64,000 bases of DNA, taken from assembly GCF_009389715.1 (NCBI RefSeq), contig NW_024067779.1, positions 186,001 through 250,000 of the forward strand, written 5' to 3'. The notes beneath the pieces were generated by a model. The model searched no databases. It had not been told where the DNA came from and saw only the letters and a program-made list of their open reading frames with translations. Every line of letters starts with the position of its first letter. Position 1 is the first letter of the stretch. This DNA comes from Phoenix dactylifera. Lineage: Eukaryota > Streptophyta > Magnoliopsida > Arecales > Arecaceae. The position numbers and the translations under genes were made by a program. Below are positions 45,332-57,290 of this stretch, one piece after another.

Positions 45332-48300
45332 TGCCTTGATCATCTTCTTGAACATTAGTTCCCTCTTCAAACCTGTTGGAATTTATGGTGAACCAAGGTG
45401 TCAGGCATCATATAAGGATGCTTATTTGCTTGTTAGACCAAAATCGTCTCTCTTGAAGATAATAACTGTGATTTTGTTGATTTGGTCAATCATCTACTCA
45501 TGTGTCTTGGATAGATGGTCAATGGAATTTTCATGTTTGATACAAGCAATGTACGGTTGCTTGAGGGTGTATATATTTGTGATCAGATTTTGCTCATGAG
45601 TTTGTGCATCCTGCAAAGAACTCTGTATTTGCAGAAGCAAATGTGGAACAAGTTGGGTCATTTCTGCTGAGTTCCTGCTTATGGTTTGTATGAGTGCTAA
45701 GAATTCCCATCTAAGAGCTCGAATTATTGTTTTTTTTCAAGTTATAAGCAATAAAGTGAGGAAATTTCAGATCCTAAATTAATAAATTATAATAATGAAT
45801 AAAATCAGCTGGTAATCCTTTTACAAAAGCATATCGAGCTTGTTCCTATGAATATGGTCAAATAAACTCTATGTACATGGACGACCATAAGCCAGCAAAC
45901 TTAAAAATTTCTGCTTGATTTATTCATTAGGACTTGTTGCTGGCTTATGGTAGATGCTTGGTGTAATGTTAAGCTCTAAAAGATGTAATGGAATCCTGGG
46001 ACGATTATTATTGGATGAAACCTTCAAACCCAAAACATCAACATTAACAGCCTACTGCAGTGCATTAAATACATGCGCAGAGAAAAATGCGCAACTATGA
46101 ACACAAAGCCCCTGCAGTTGCCTGGGAGACCTAAGGTTTCATCCAATAACATCAGGATCACTACTTATAACATCAAGTGATTCTTCATGAGTTGCTGCCT
46201 TTGAGAGCAATTGCTTAACTTGGCTCTTCTTTGTCAGACTTGCCATTGAAAGTTCATCAAGGTAGGTGTCTGGGTGGTTAAAGTCTTGGTGATAAACAGT
46301 ACCTATCAAAGTGACACCTGTGTATTTGGAGCTGCAGGTATAACTAAGTCTGGTTGGATGTAGTTCTTGCTCCATTGTTGTTTGAGAAAATTCCTAGGTT
46401 CACAACCACACCATCAGATCAGAACAGAATAACTAATGCACGAAAGAACCCTAATCAGCCTTGGCTTCCACCCTTACCACGCGATTGAGGTATGGTTTCT
46501 TTCTTAATTTCTCTCCGGTTATTTACCTGTTTGGAGATTCCAATCTCTTTCTTTGAAATTCTTGATCTCAAGGTTTCTTTTGGATTGTTCTTTTTTTTTT
46601 TTTGAAAGAATTTTTTTCGGATTGTTCTGGCTTTGTTCCCGTTTTATTTATCCGAAATAGTCAGATGCTTGTGTTTCGAGATGATTTCATGCTGTTTTAG
46701 ATGAATCGGTGCATGATTTCTGGGTAAGTTATGGACATGGTGTTGGTCTTGTAGTTGAATGGCATCGTGCTTCTTTGAGACGATCTCGAAGATGAGTGGT
46801 TGCTGTGGTCCTGGTATCGATCTAAAGATTAAGTTTTTTGGCTAGATGTTAAGAGTAATTTTTCTTCGAGAGCCGGTGCGGGATCATCCTTGAATCACCA
46901 CTACAATTTTGGTATTGATAACTTGTTTTCTTGAAGTCAACATCTTTCTTCTAAGTTTGTTTTTGGTCGCTTATGGCAGCAAGTTTCGGATGGATATCTG
47001 AATTCATCTTCAGTATTATTAAGCAATGAGGAGATAAACATTATGGATAGGGATAAACAATGTTATAATTTTGACAGCCTTGTCATCCAGCTTAGGAACT
47101 ATTACCATGGCATCTACCAAGAATGCTTGCTAGGATTCCAAACACAAAATACATCGAGGTGTATCTAAGTGAAATAGTGAGAGGCTGATGGGCAGCTGTT
47201 CACTGATGTTCTGTGCTCTGAAGATATGTTTTATTTGAACTAAGGTTTGGTGTTCTTCCCCTGTATCGAGATGGGAGACAAATCGATGCAACTGCTGTAA
47301 AACAAAAAATGAGTTTCCACCGAAAGCCTGCCTACAATCTAAGGCTGATCTGAGATTCATACGACACTCTGTGTAGCTGAACATTTCAAAACCTATCATA
47401 TATTGGAGGCAAATATTGAGCAGAAACCCAGTAACCATATAAGTAAAATAATTCAACAAAAACAAAAAGAGAAAAATATTTGTCAGTAAAGATTTAAAAG
47501 ACTCAAACAGAAATAGCTTTTCAGAAGCAATAGCAGCAGAGCAGTCCATTCAAGTAGATAAAATTTCAGATATTAGAAGATGTCATGGTAGCCGAGGCCT
47601 GCTCATCCTTAGATTTCTTCTTCAGTGCCATTGAGTATCATCTCAAGAGCGAATTGTTGCATATGGTGGTTGTTCTGAAAGGTTAATACAGATATCTCTC
47701 ATCTCTCTCATTGGCCATGTGGATAATATTATTATAAGTTTAGTTCTGTCATTTTTGCATTTTGATTGTGTTTGGGGACACTAAGTTTGTTCACTGATAT
47801 TGCTGAAGAACATTGACACTGCATACCTACATATCCACTAGTATATTGATATATAAGGCTGTGTTACAAGGATATACCATCTCAGTATACTATATCAACG
47901 TTACCTTTTTTTCAGTGCTATGCCTTTATATGTTAAAGTCTGATATCCATAAGCTCACTGTATAGGCTTAGCTTGCAAATTCAAGTTAGCGAGCAGACTG
48001 TCTTGTGTTATGAATGGATGTGCTACATACTACATGACTGCTACACTATAGTTGTATGCTTCTTTTTAAGTGATTAATATCGAGCAGTTGTGAATTATCA
48101 ATATGCTGATCTCAGATATTTCTTTGAATGGATATGTAGATGAAATGGATCACATGGCTGTCCTCATCAAGTACACATTTAGAGCCATTAGTCATCTTAT
48201 GGCCTTTTTAACTTGCTCGCCTTCCATCACATTGTCAGTTTTATTGCCTTCTTGGCCTGGTACCGGCTGCATGTATCATATGATTCTTTTCTTTGGTAGG

Positions 48301-48871
48301 ATTCATATTATTGTTGTAGGAAATTGTGTTTGAAACTAAAATTTAGTAAGGGTGGGCCTATGTTGAGCTAAGTCAAATACAAATTTGTAATGTTGAAGGA
48401 AAAACAAAGAAATTATAACCTTTGCTTGTGGTTGCAGGCTGTATCCATGCCAACAGCCTCATTTCTGAACCAATCTACAAAGGTCCCGGATTGGGTAGAA
48501 AATGGCAAATGGCAAACTGTAAGTAATTCAATGTTGAACGATTTAGAAGGGATGTCTCATCAATATGACACAGGGCAATTGATCCATACAGTGATACCTC
48601 CTACACTTGGTGCACTTAATCTGCATGATGGCATCACCAATACTTGGTCCATGCTTCGTCGGGGAAGACCAACCAAGTTGTTGGCTTGTCAGCTGGGATT
48701 AGGGTGTTGGTACTAGATACCTCATGTTGGTGTCGATGAGATCTTGGGAGGCGATGATGGCCCGATTGGGGGTGAGTTTAGGCGATGGTGGCAGCACGGG
48801 TACTAACTCCAGTGAGGCATGTAACAAAAGCATGCTTGATCACATACACCACTAGCAGTAACTCTGTACAT
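45332..48871. other. Region with short unrecognised open frames
   Basis: After the peptidase stop there are 3.5 kb without a gene I can name. Candidate pieces are 46375-46139 (minus, 78 codons, ends SLDVISSDPDVIG), 47549-47130 (minus, 139 codons, with CRQAFGGNSFFVLQQLHRF) and 48438-48716 (plus, after a TTGCAG acceptor, with SMPTASFLNQSTKVPDWVENGKW cut here to its first 20 residues or fewer: SMPTASFLNQSTKVPDW). Their composition is protein-like but no family was recognised. They could be exons of unknown genes or of retroelements. Confidence 0.4.
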
Positions 48872-50585
48872 GCTCTTGTTCTATCAAGGTTCGCTCATCT
48901 CTCTCTGTTCCTATGTTAACACTTTAATGACAACTAGACTGATTATCACATGAATGTTAATTTTGATTGAGGCCACTTAAATTTCAGTTTTATTTTCAAA
49001 TCATATTCATTTCTAGGCCCTTATCTTTTAAAATTTTGTCAGCATGTTTTGAATTTGGATTAACCTAGTCAGGGGCAGCGGTGAGGATGAGGGAGAGAAG
49101 GAAGCCAGAGGGACTGCGATAAGCGTGGGATGAGAGGAAAGAATAGCTGCATGCAATGATCTTAGTTTTTGGGGTTCTTGGGTGAAGGGGGTGGGGCATG
49201 GGGGCTCCAATAGTCTTATGTACCAGGACCAAAATTTTGTTGATCAGAGATTTTTTGAACTTTGAAAACAATGCCTTCCCAATGCCTTCCCTCTCATTAG
49301 CTTTTCTTGATTCCTCCACTTTTTTAGGTTAAATAATACCTCCATTTATTGTGGATGAAACAAACTCTAATTTGAGTGTCGGGCCATTTGACCTATAATA
49401 ATGTATACTTGATTTCCAACTCTTTGATAAGTTTTATAATGAACTGCAAATAAGTATATTTTAGGTTTTTCTCTCTAAAGGCAAATTTCTGCAGCAACAA
49501 CTTTTATTTCTGTTTTATTAAGGTCATAGCATTGGGAAGCACGAATTCTAAACATTTGGATCCAAAAATAATAAGATAAAGTCAATTTCACTTGTTATTT
49601 AATTAGCTCTAGGTTTTATTGCATCTTAATTTTTGCATTTCTTCTTCTAATCTATTCAATGGATTTTTCAAATCCTGATGCAGATGTTTTTATGTCTTGT
49701 GGTTTCAATCGTATGGTTATTTTGTTTTGTTTATTATAACACCTTTTTTGGGCAGAAGGAGAAAGGAAACAAACATTCTGGCTTAGGAAGGTTGATGATA
49801 TGTTCCCAGCTTCCATTAAAAGCCTTTTGACAAGCAGTATCGTTAAACAGCAGTTACAAGAACTACTTGTATCTGATACTAAAGACTAAGAAATGCATAC
49901 ATGTTTCGAAACCCATTTTAATGGATGCCAGATCAAAGCCAAGGGCTAACAAACCCCGTATGCCTTCAAGGTGGACCTTATAAGCATGGAAGGCTACCCG
50001 ATTAACCAACTAAATAAAATCTCAGTAAATTCAATTTAAAAGCAAAACTCACTCAATCTTCCAGGTATTAGGTAAGGAAAAATGTAAATAATAATTTATG
50101 CTCAACAACAATAATCCCAAGATAATAGTGTCACAATGTTCCAGCACATAATTTGATAACCAAACCAAATATAAAAGTAACATATACAGAATCCAACTAA
50201 ATAACTAAAGAAAACTATATCTACTAGGAACTCGGAAGCAAGTCTATGCGTGCACTCCCCAAGCCCCATGTGATTCATGATTTAGAATCTGAAAATAGGA
50301 AAAAAAGAAAACAAAGAAAAAAGTTAGTGAGCAACACTAGCTCGGAAAGTAACATAATATTAGAAAATAGTGTCTAGATATGCTAAGCAAATGATAAACC
50401 AAAACAACAGTTTACAAACATAATATTAACTAGGAAAAAAAATTTATTTTCATTAAATCTCAATGAATGTCTTTTAGAAATTTACTTTTCATGAACTATT
50501 AATAAACTCAACATCAGATAATGACCACATAACTTAGTGGCATGGATCAGATACTGAATAATAGGCATAACAGATATAAAGTACA
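48872..50585. repeat. Segmental duplication, copy 2, downstream part
   Basis: Matches 18513-20226 with scattered small differences and short indels. It lies downstream of the minus-strand LRR remnant as in copy 1. No gene recognised. Confidence 0.85.
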
Positions 50586-51217
50586 CTAGGTACCAGATAA
50601 CAGATATCAAATAACAAGCATTACTCTAATTACTTGTGGCTCGATATTAAAATTAGTTTATCAAGTTACAAATCGATAGAACAAATTAATTTAAAGCAAA
50701 TTATTAACAAAAACACTAAGAAGTGTTATGTTACTTACTTGCCATAGCGAGAAACTCCAGCGCTCTCCTTCGCATGCGAAGCCTAGCATGTTCAATTAAT
50801 CAATACAAATTCAGTGCATCGTTCATCAACCATCATAATAAATTATTTCTAAATTCCTAATTTCAGCTTTAATGTCCAAATTACTTTTAGCTTTAATTTT
50901 TTATCCCACTTAATTTGAGACTACATAAATGAATAAAAAATTAGAGTTTTGACTAGAGCATAAAACAAGTAGATATAGTACGTAAAGAGTAATCACTAGC
51001 AAGGTCAGCAGTACTTCATTGAGTTAAATAGTCTTTTATCTTAATCTAGAGGAGGTAAAGAACTTTACAATCAATTTTCTTAAGTTCTGGATCAAAAGTG
51101 TTAAAACTCAATCAGAATTTGAGCAATTAGAACATTCAATCATGCAAGAAGTTTATTCCATTAGCAGTATCTCAAGGGATGGATATAACATAGGAAAGGG
51201 AGGGGAGAGGGAGCGAC
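50586..51217. other. Sequence present only in copy 2 of the duplication
   Basis: Copy 1 has the triple short repeat here instead. On the minus strand a segment near 50795-50740 has GTAAGTAAC as a possible donor and could be a 3' exon of the resistance gene. This is weak. Similarity to copy 1 resumes near 51132 (ATTCAATCATGCAAGAAG). Confidence 0.45.
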
Positions 51218-51221
51218 TTAC

Positions 51222-52228
51222 ATGAATTCAATTTCGTTCGGCAAGTCAAAATGAATGGAGGGGATGTGTCGGACTTTGTACGCATCCTCATTTCTGACCC
51301 TTTTGTTGAACTCATAGGACATATCTCTCAGGTCCAGTTCTCGAAGTGTGGTCACGTGCTGCAATCCCTCAGGAAGCATCTTCAACTTCTCGCATTTTGC
51401 GATAGTTAAGTGGGTTAGGCTAGGCATCGCCCCAGCCTTCACTCTCCATTCCTCTAAACTATGGACACCGAATAATACCAATTGTTGTAGTTGAGGAAAG
51501 CCTCTAGTAGAAGAACATGACATGCTCTTCCCTTTGTATGCATACGCATTTAGTTGAAGAAGCCTGAGGTTTGGTAGCTTGTCCAGCACCGGCATTGGGT
51601 CTTGCTCGAATTCAGAATGAATTAATACGAGCTTGGTGAGGTTTGGCGGGAATTGACTGCTATCTGGGCACTGCTGCTGTTGTTTGAGTAACAACCGTCC
51701 CCATAATGTCAATGAACGGAGCTGGTACAGGTTTGGTGTCTGAGCAAAAAGGACATCCCCAGGGATTATACGTTCGAGCAAAATCAGAGACAACGAGACG
51801 AGGTTGTCCATTTGCTTGAGTGCTTTTTCGAGTGACTCCTCAAACATTCTATCAACTGCTTTGTGAATCTCCTCTGTAGTAAAGCTTGGCGTAGTAACCG
51901 ATTTTTTGATGAATCTTATGCCTCGTAAACGGACAATATCCATAGCATCCAGACCAAATTCAGACTCCTCGATTTGCAGAGTCTGCAAGTTTTTGTGATC
52001 ACCACCTATCGGTGCGCTTAGAAACATGTGCAGATTAATATATACGTGCCTCAGTGTCCGGATTTTCCAAAATGATTTTGGAAGCCAATAAATGTATGTA
52101 CCACTCACATCCAGAGTCTGCAGATTCAGGAGATGTCGGATGGAGGATGGCAGTCTCTTCAAACTAGTGTTTCTCAATCCCAGATATCGTAGATGAATCA
52201 TGCTGCCGATCTGTTTCGGTAACTCCTT
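51222..52228 (-). pseudogene. CC-NB-LRR disease resistance gene, LRR remnant (pseudogene 2)
   Basis: Host gene fragment, paralogue of 20993-22030. From 52228 the minus strand reads KELPKQIGSMIHLRYLGLRN and continues through about twelve leucine-rich repeats (LPSSIRHLLNLQTLDVSGTY, LPPNLTKLVL-like, LPEGLQHVTTLRELDLRDM) with no break for about 336 residues. The coiled coil and NB-ARC are missing: similarity stops abruptly at 52228, where a tandem repeat begins. The exon ends at a GTAAGT donor (51221-51216), conserved with copy 1. If read through, a TAA follows at once. Without an NB-ARC it cannot act as a normal immune receptor. Its intact LRR frame, against the broken copy 1, suggests a more recent truncation. 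Confidence 0.9.
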
Positions 52229-52261
52229 AGAGAATAATGAGATTTTTCCAGCTCTTAGATT

Positions 52262-52600
52262 AAGCTATAGCCGCATGCCAGCACGTGTAGATCTAAAATT
52301 AGAACTCAAATAAAAAAATTAGATTGAATTGGAATTACCCGATCCAATCGATCCATGTGCATCCCTAGCTGTAATGGGCATATACTGAATTAAATTTAGA
52401 TCTAAAATTAGAACTCAAATTAAAAATTAGATTGAATTAGAATTACCCGATCCAATCGATCCATGTGCATCCCTAGCTGCAATGGACATATACTGAATTA
52501 AATTTAGATCTAAAATTAAAACACAAATAAAAAATTAGATTGAATTGGAATTACCCGATCAAAGATCCATGTGCATCCCTAGCTGCAATGGGCATATACG
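52262..52600. repeat. 108-bp tandem repeat, three copies
   Basis: Units contain GGAATTACCCGATCCAATCG, then ATCCATGTGCATCCCTAGCTG and ATTAAATTTAGATCTAAAATT (each phrase given in part). Anchors are at 52341, 52449 and 52557. The array lies between the truncated LRR remnant (minus) and the coiled-coil start (plus). Confidence 0.9.
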
Positions 52601-52657
52601 CATAGAGAAGTTAGCTCCTTGCTTTCCTCGTCGCAGTGAGGGGGCTGAGTGAGAGAG

Positions 52658-52876
52658 ATGGAAAGAGCTATTGCTGAAGCTCTGGTTTCCAATGTCGTCT
52701 CTCAGCTTGCCAACCTCCTCGCACAAGAAGCTGCTTTCTTAAGTGGGGTCAGGGATCAAGTCGAATGGGTGAAAGCACAACTCCAGCTATTGCAAGGTTT
52801 CCTCAAAGATGCCGAGTCCAGGAAGAGGGGAGATGCAAGAATGGAGATCTGGATAAAGCAGATGAAAGATGTGGCA
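52658..52876 (+). pseudogene. CC-NB-LRR gene start (coiled coil only), interrupted by an LTR
   Basis: From ATG at 52658 the plus strand encodes MERAIAEALVSNVVSQLANL, then AAFLSGVRDQVEWVKAQLQL and RKRGDARMEIWIKQMKDVA, 73 residues of the Rx-type coiled coil. It aligns with the start of pseudogene 1, but on the opposite strand from the adjacent LRR remnant. In pseudogene 1 the protein continues YEVEDIIDRVKF. Here similarity stops at KDVA, where LTR sequence begins. No continuation was found beyond the LTR at 54383. An upstream GTG-AGA-GAG stretch is in frame, but the ATG matches the paralogues. Confidence 0.9.
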
Positions 52877-52879
52877 TAA

Positions 52880-54382
52880 GTTATAAGTTATACACATGCA
52901 TGCATCCATCATACTACCAATCACAAGCCAACACGATCAAAATATAATTTAATATAAAACTATTTTTGATTTGTCTGAATCATAGCATATCATACATATC
53001 TAAGCATAAAAATATTATATCATGCAGGATTGGCGTACAAGGATCCTTACAGAAATTGTAGATTGACTCAAGCACAGATCCGAATCACAACCTACGCGCT
53101 GGGGTGCTGAGTCCCCTGATCAAACTCTCCTGACACTGCTGACTCTTCCCCTACAACATCAATTATAATTCACAAACTAAATTATTTAATATTTAAATAT
53201 TCTAAACCATAATTCACATCTACTATGGGGTCCATCACCAGGTCCCCAAACATCTCAATCCCTCCAAATCTAGGGCAGTCGGGGTGGCCCGACTCCCACC
53301 TTGTACCACCGGCCTACGTCGTCGCCAGCCGTGGCCACTGCCACGCCGGCGATGATGGCCGGTCCCAGTAAAGAGACCAACATAAAGGGATGATTTTTCT
53401 TTTTTTTTCATGGTTGGGAGTACATCTCCCTCCCTCAAATCTTTTTGATCCAAGGGCAACAACCATGGTGGCTGTGCCCTCTCCTTCCCCAACCCGACAA
53501 CAACTCGGCTACCATTGGCCGAACCATCGCCGGCCGCCACTGTTGCAGTCGCCGGCGATGGGGCCGGCCAAGAGAGGGAGGGAAGAAAAATCGACAGAGG
53601 TTAGAAGACAAGCCCTCTGTCTTCTTCTTCTTCCCTAAGACCCGGATCCCTCCCCTCACCATCATCACCGAGGGCCACCTTGATGGTGGCTCGGCCCCCC
53701 ACTCGACGGCAGTCACAATGGCTCCGATCTCACCGTCGTCGCCGGCCGGCGGCCAACCGAAGAGAAGGAAATGGGATCACGAGGATGAAGACCTCGGATC
53801 CACTACTCCCCATCACCAATCAACCCAGAAATCCCTCTACGACCCTCACACAGACCCGATCCACTCTCAAAACCATAGATCCCGGCCAACCCGGCGGCCG
53901 ACGGCGGCAAGCTCCGGAAAGAAGAGGCCGAAACAGGGGTACCCTGTTTCGGACTCTTCTCCGACGATTCACCGGCCAAAACCTCACCCACATGACCCAA
54001 AAAAAATCTAGCAAATGCAGCGCAAAGGGGCGAGCCATGCTTACCTCGGTCCGATGGGTGTTCCGGTGACCTTTCCGGCGAGAAATTGGAGGAGGAAAAC
54101 CTTCGGATCCCCAAGCTTCTTCGCCCGATTTGTGAGGAGTCTTCACGAAGGGAAGAGGTCGCTTTGCGGCCGGCCGGATCTCCTCTCCGGTGTCGTCTCC
54201 TCCGGCGATCGACCTCACGCCGGACGCCGCCGCCCCCCCCTCTAATGCCCTCTTTGCTTTTCCCCTTCCACGATCGTGCCTAGGGCACGATCGTATTTGA
54301 TAGATGGGCCCGGTTTCTTCGGGCCAGCCCATCAATCCACACATTTTTTTTTTATTATTATTTTTTTTTTGGGGGTATTACA
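52880..54382 (+). repeat. LTR fragment inserted in the coiled-coil gene
   Basis: 52890-53050 (CATGCATGCATCCATC to AGGATTGGCGTACAAGGAT) matches 43590-43760 of the solo LTR, and the right end is TTGGGGGTATTACA at 54382. The first 1.2 kb expected from the other copy is absent. The middle is GC-rich, with pyrimidine tracts and CCGGCCGG-type stretches whose long open frames are compositional. Confidence 0.7.
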
Positions 54383-55854
54383 TGTTGAAAGTAAAATGAT
54401 TAATAATTATGAAATGTACATTACTTATGATATATTTTTTATTCTATTTTTAAGTTCTTATTATTCTTCTGTTGCATAAAATTACATTTCAGTTTTCAGT
54501 ATCTCCTCGCACATCGTGCGAGTATCTTTCTTATTCTTTTCCTAAACAAAAGAATAAACAATAGAGGAAGGAGAAATTATAGGAGATAACCTGGCTGGTG
54601 ATTAGATCTTCCTCAGGTTGAGATTGATAGCAACAACTTGCTTTGATAGACAAAGGGAGGGAGAGTGAAAAATAGTAATGAGAGAGAGATCGATGATGAA
54701 CGAGAAGAGCCCTGAAATTGGAATTGGAATTGGAAGGAGAGAAGTCGAGGTCGAGGTGAGGACCACCTCCTCTCCCAGCACCAATCCGAGTTGGTCTTCT
54801 TTGTTTTTTTTTCTCTTGATGTCTTGGACCTGGCATTTAGGGCCAGGATCCATTAAGAAAAGAGTGAAACTGGAGTAAATATTTTGGGCTCTTCAGGCCA
54901 AACTTTTAGGCCCATTAAAGACAACTTGCAAGATTAGTACACCAGGAAGAGATGACGACTTCTGTTGGGGAAGTACATTGGAAATTCTCTATATGGCCCG
55001 AATTTTGCAACTTTCTTGCCCCTAAACATATCTAATTTATCCTGTTGTGTCAAACTTTTAGCTCTATCACTTATCTAAACAATCTTTTCTTTGACTATTA
55101 CATTTTCATAAGAAAAAACTCAGATTTTTATTCATGGATATCACCCATTTGTTTGTTTTCATGCAACTTTTGTGCTGGCTCTTGTATTCCAGTTGCTAGG
55201 CACACTTAGACGAAGAAAATTATCTTAAGAATCAAAAAGAAGTACCTTGAGAATGTGATTGTACATGAGCATGTTTCAACAACTTGAAGCATTAGAAGTT
55301 GGATACGAGGGGTGCTTCTTCCTCCAAAATAAGCCATTGTGGAATTTGAGTGCCTTCAATGGGATTGGAATGATAAGAATTTGGAACACGGATAGCTAAA
55401 TTCAGTTACTCCACCCATCATGGCAGACTTGGCTTTGATGAACCTGGTGCTGTAATATAATGGATGAAACAAATCAAACTAATTGGTTTGAGTTGCTGGA
55501 TTCCACAAGCTCAATCTGTGGCTTTGGGCCGTTGGTCATCATTGGATCAAAGGAACGAACATGTTGTCATCATGGTGACTGAACAAGATCATCACTTAAT
55601 GGATCCCGATCATGATTCCAGTCAACATCTTCCATCTCACAATCCATCACTTGCCGCTCCAGGTTTTCATCATCAGTAAATTCTTCAGTATCTACTTCAC
55701 TATTATGGCTGTTGAGACACTGAAAAGAAACACGAGAAAGGGAGCAGTTGGTGTAATTCTTATTCTTTGGCAGATAGCCTGGTTATAAGTTTAACTAATT
55801 TAAATGGTGCAGAACAATAGTTGACAATCTGTGATTGTAGTGAACTAGGAGATC
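54383..55854. other. Intergenic stretch with no recognised gene
   Basis: Contains a GGAATT repeat (54719-54736) and short open frames. The frame at 55464-55679 (71 codons) was not recognised. A conserved-looking segment near 55280-55440 has a protein-like feel but is interrupted. Confidence 0.45.
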
Positions 55855-57290
55855 TACCTCGATGCTTTGAATGTGATATCTTTGGCACCGCTCCTTCAGC
55901 CTTGGGCAATGAGCAGTTTCCACTAGTTGGGGAATGAATGGCAGCTATTCATTTGGTGAGAACTGGAATTCAGGGCAATGACTTATTCTTAAGGTCTGCA
56001 GAGAGGAAAGGTTGTTCGGCCCTGCCATGGTTCTGAGCTTGGGGCAATGCATTATCTAAAGCTCCTTGAATGCAGATAGGTTCTGATGGAGCAATGGAAG
56101 GGATCTTAGGTTCTCGCAGCCATTAACTACCAATGACTCAAGCGAGGATGAAAGCTGCACATTTGGCAAGAGCTGGAGTTCCCAACAGTCATATATGAAC
56201 ATGTTTTGGAGAGATGTGAGGTGGCGCAGGCCGAGCACCAATTTCAGCTCCTTGCAGTCCTTTATTGTCAACCTCTTAAGCACAGAGAGGTTCTAGTGCA
56301 GGCGAAGGGAATCTGGAAACTTACAGAAAACAAGCATCAAGGATTGAAGTGATGATGATAGCCACTCGTCTGCTTGAGAATCCAGCACAACACTGTCCTT
56401 AATTTCCATAAAGATGTTCAAGGTCGGTAAAATTGTCGACCCCATGGTTTCTGATCTCGTTGATGTTTGATATGGTCAGAATGTCAGCAAATAAAATGAA
56501 ACACAGATTTAAAGCCTGTAATCAAATATATATTATGAAAGAATGAACAATTATACAACATTTTGGAATAATAATTTGAACCAACTTAAGCTGGAATGTA
56601 CCTGAGAGTACATGATCTTCTGTCTATTGCACCACTACCTCATCTCGGGGCAATCAACAATCTCCACATCCTAACGTATCGACGAAAGATGGTCACCTGG
56701 TGCAATCTGGAGTTTCGGACATCGAGCTATATGTAGCCTCCTTAGACAAGTAAATTTTGCAATCCCACCAATGATTTAAGCTGCATGCAATCCCTAATAT
56801 CCACAGTTTCAAGCCTGGGTGGCAATGGTAGCTCTGGTGATAGGTGGAGTTGAGGACAGTTGCTTATCTCCAACTTTCGCAGGGAATCAAGATTTTACAA
56901 CCCCACCAATGACGCGATCTGCATGCAATCCTTGATATACATAGATTCAAGCTTGGATGGCAATGATTCCTCTGGCAAGACATGAAGATTTCTTGGAGTG
57001 ACTCAAAGAAGGTTTTGTAGGCCTTCTGGCAACTCTGCAAGACTTGAAGATGTGAGATCCAGTGTCTGTAGGTTGTAAAGGAAACATAATGATCCAGCGA
57101 ACCCTGACCCATAATCAATGTACAGATAGCGCAGGTGTTTCAGGTTGCCAATTGAATCTATCAATTCGTTACGGCTAGCCAATCCAATTCCAAGGCCCTT
57201 AATCGCTGCATATTTTGTAGAATTCTCATGCTGTCTACCATGAACACTTGTTTCATCCACCAGGTGGCTTGTTGGTGGTGGGTTCATAGT
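55855..57290 (-). pseudogene. NB-LRR resistance gene, LRR remnant (third lineage)
   Basis: Host gene fragment. From 57290 the minus strand shows ELIDSIGNLKHLRYLYIDYG and LCFLYNLQTLDLTSSSLAEL. After interruptions come LRKLEISNCPQLHLSPELPL (near 56880-56820), LRRLHIARCPKLQIAPG (near 56740-56690), LKRLTIKDCKELKLVLGLRH (56283 on), LQTLRISHCPEFQFSP (near 56000) and HCPRLKERCQRYHIQSIEVD at the end (near 55860). These are the cysteine-marked LRRs of large RGA-type CNL proteins, a different subgroup from pseudogenes 1 and 2. Several stops and frame changes separate the pieces, and no NB-ARC was found upstream. Confidence 0.85.

Noticed and set aside
53235-54344. Several long open frames in GC-rich DNA
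   Set aside because: All lie within an LTR fragment and overlap on both strands. None has a recognisable motif.
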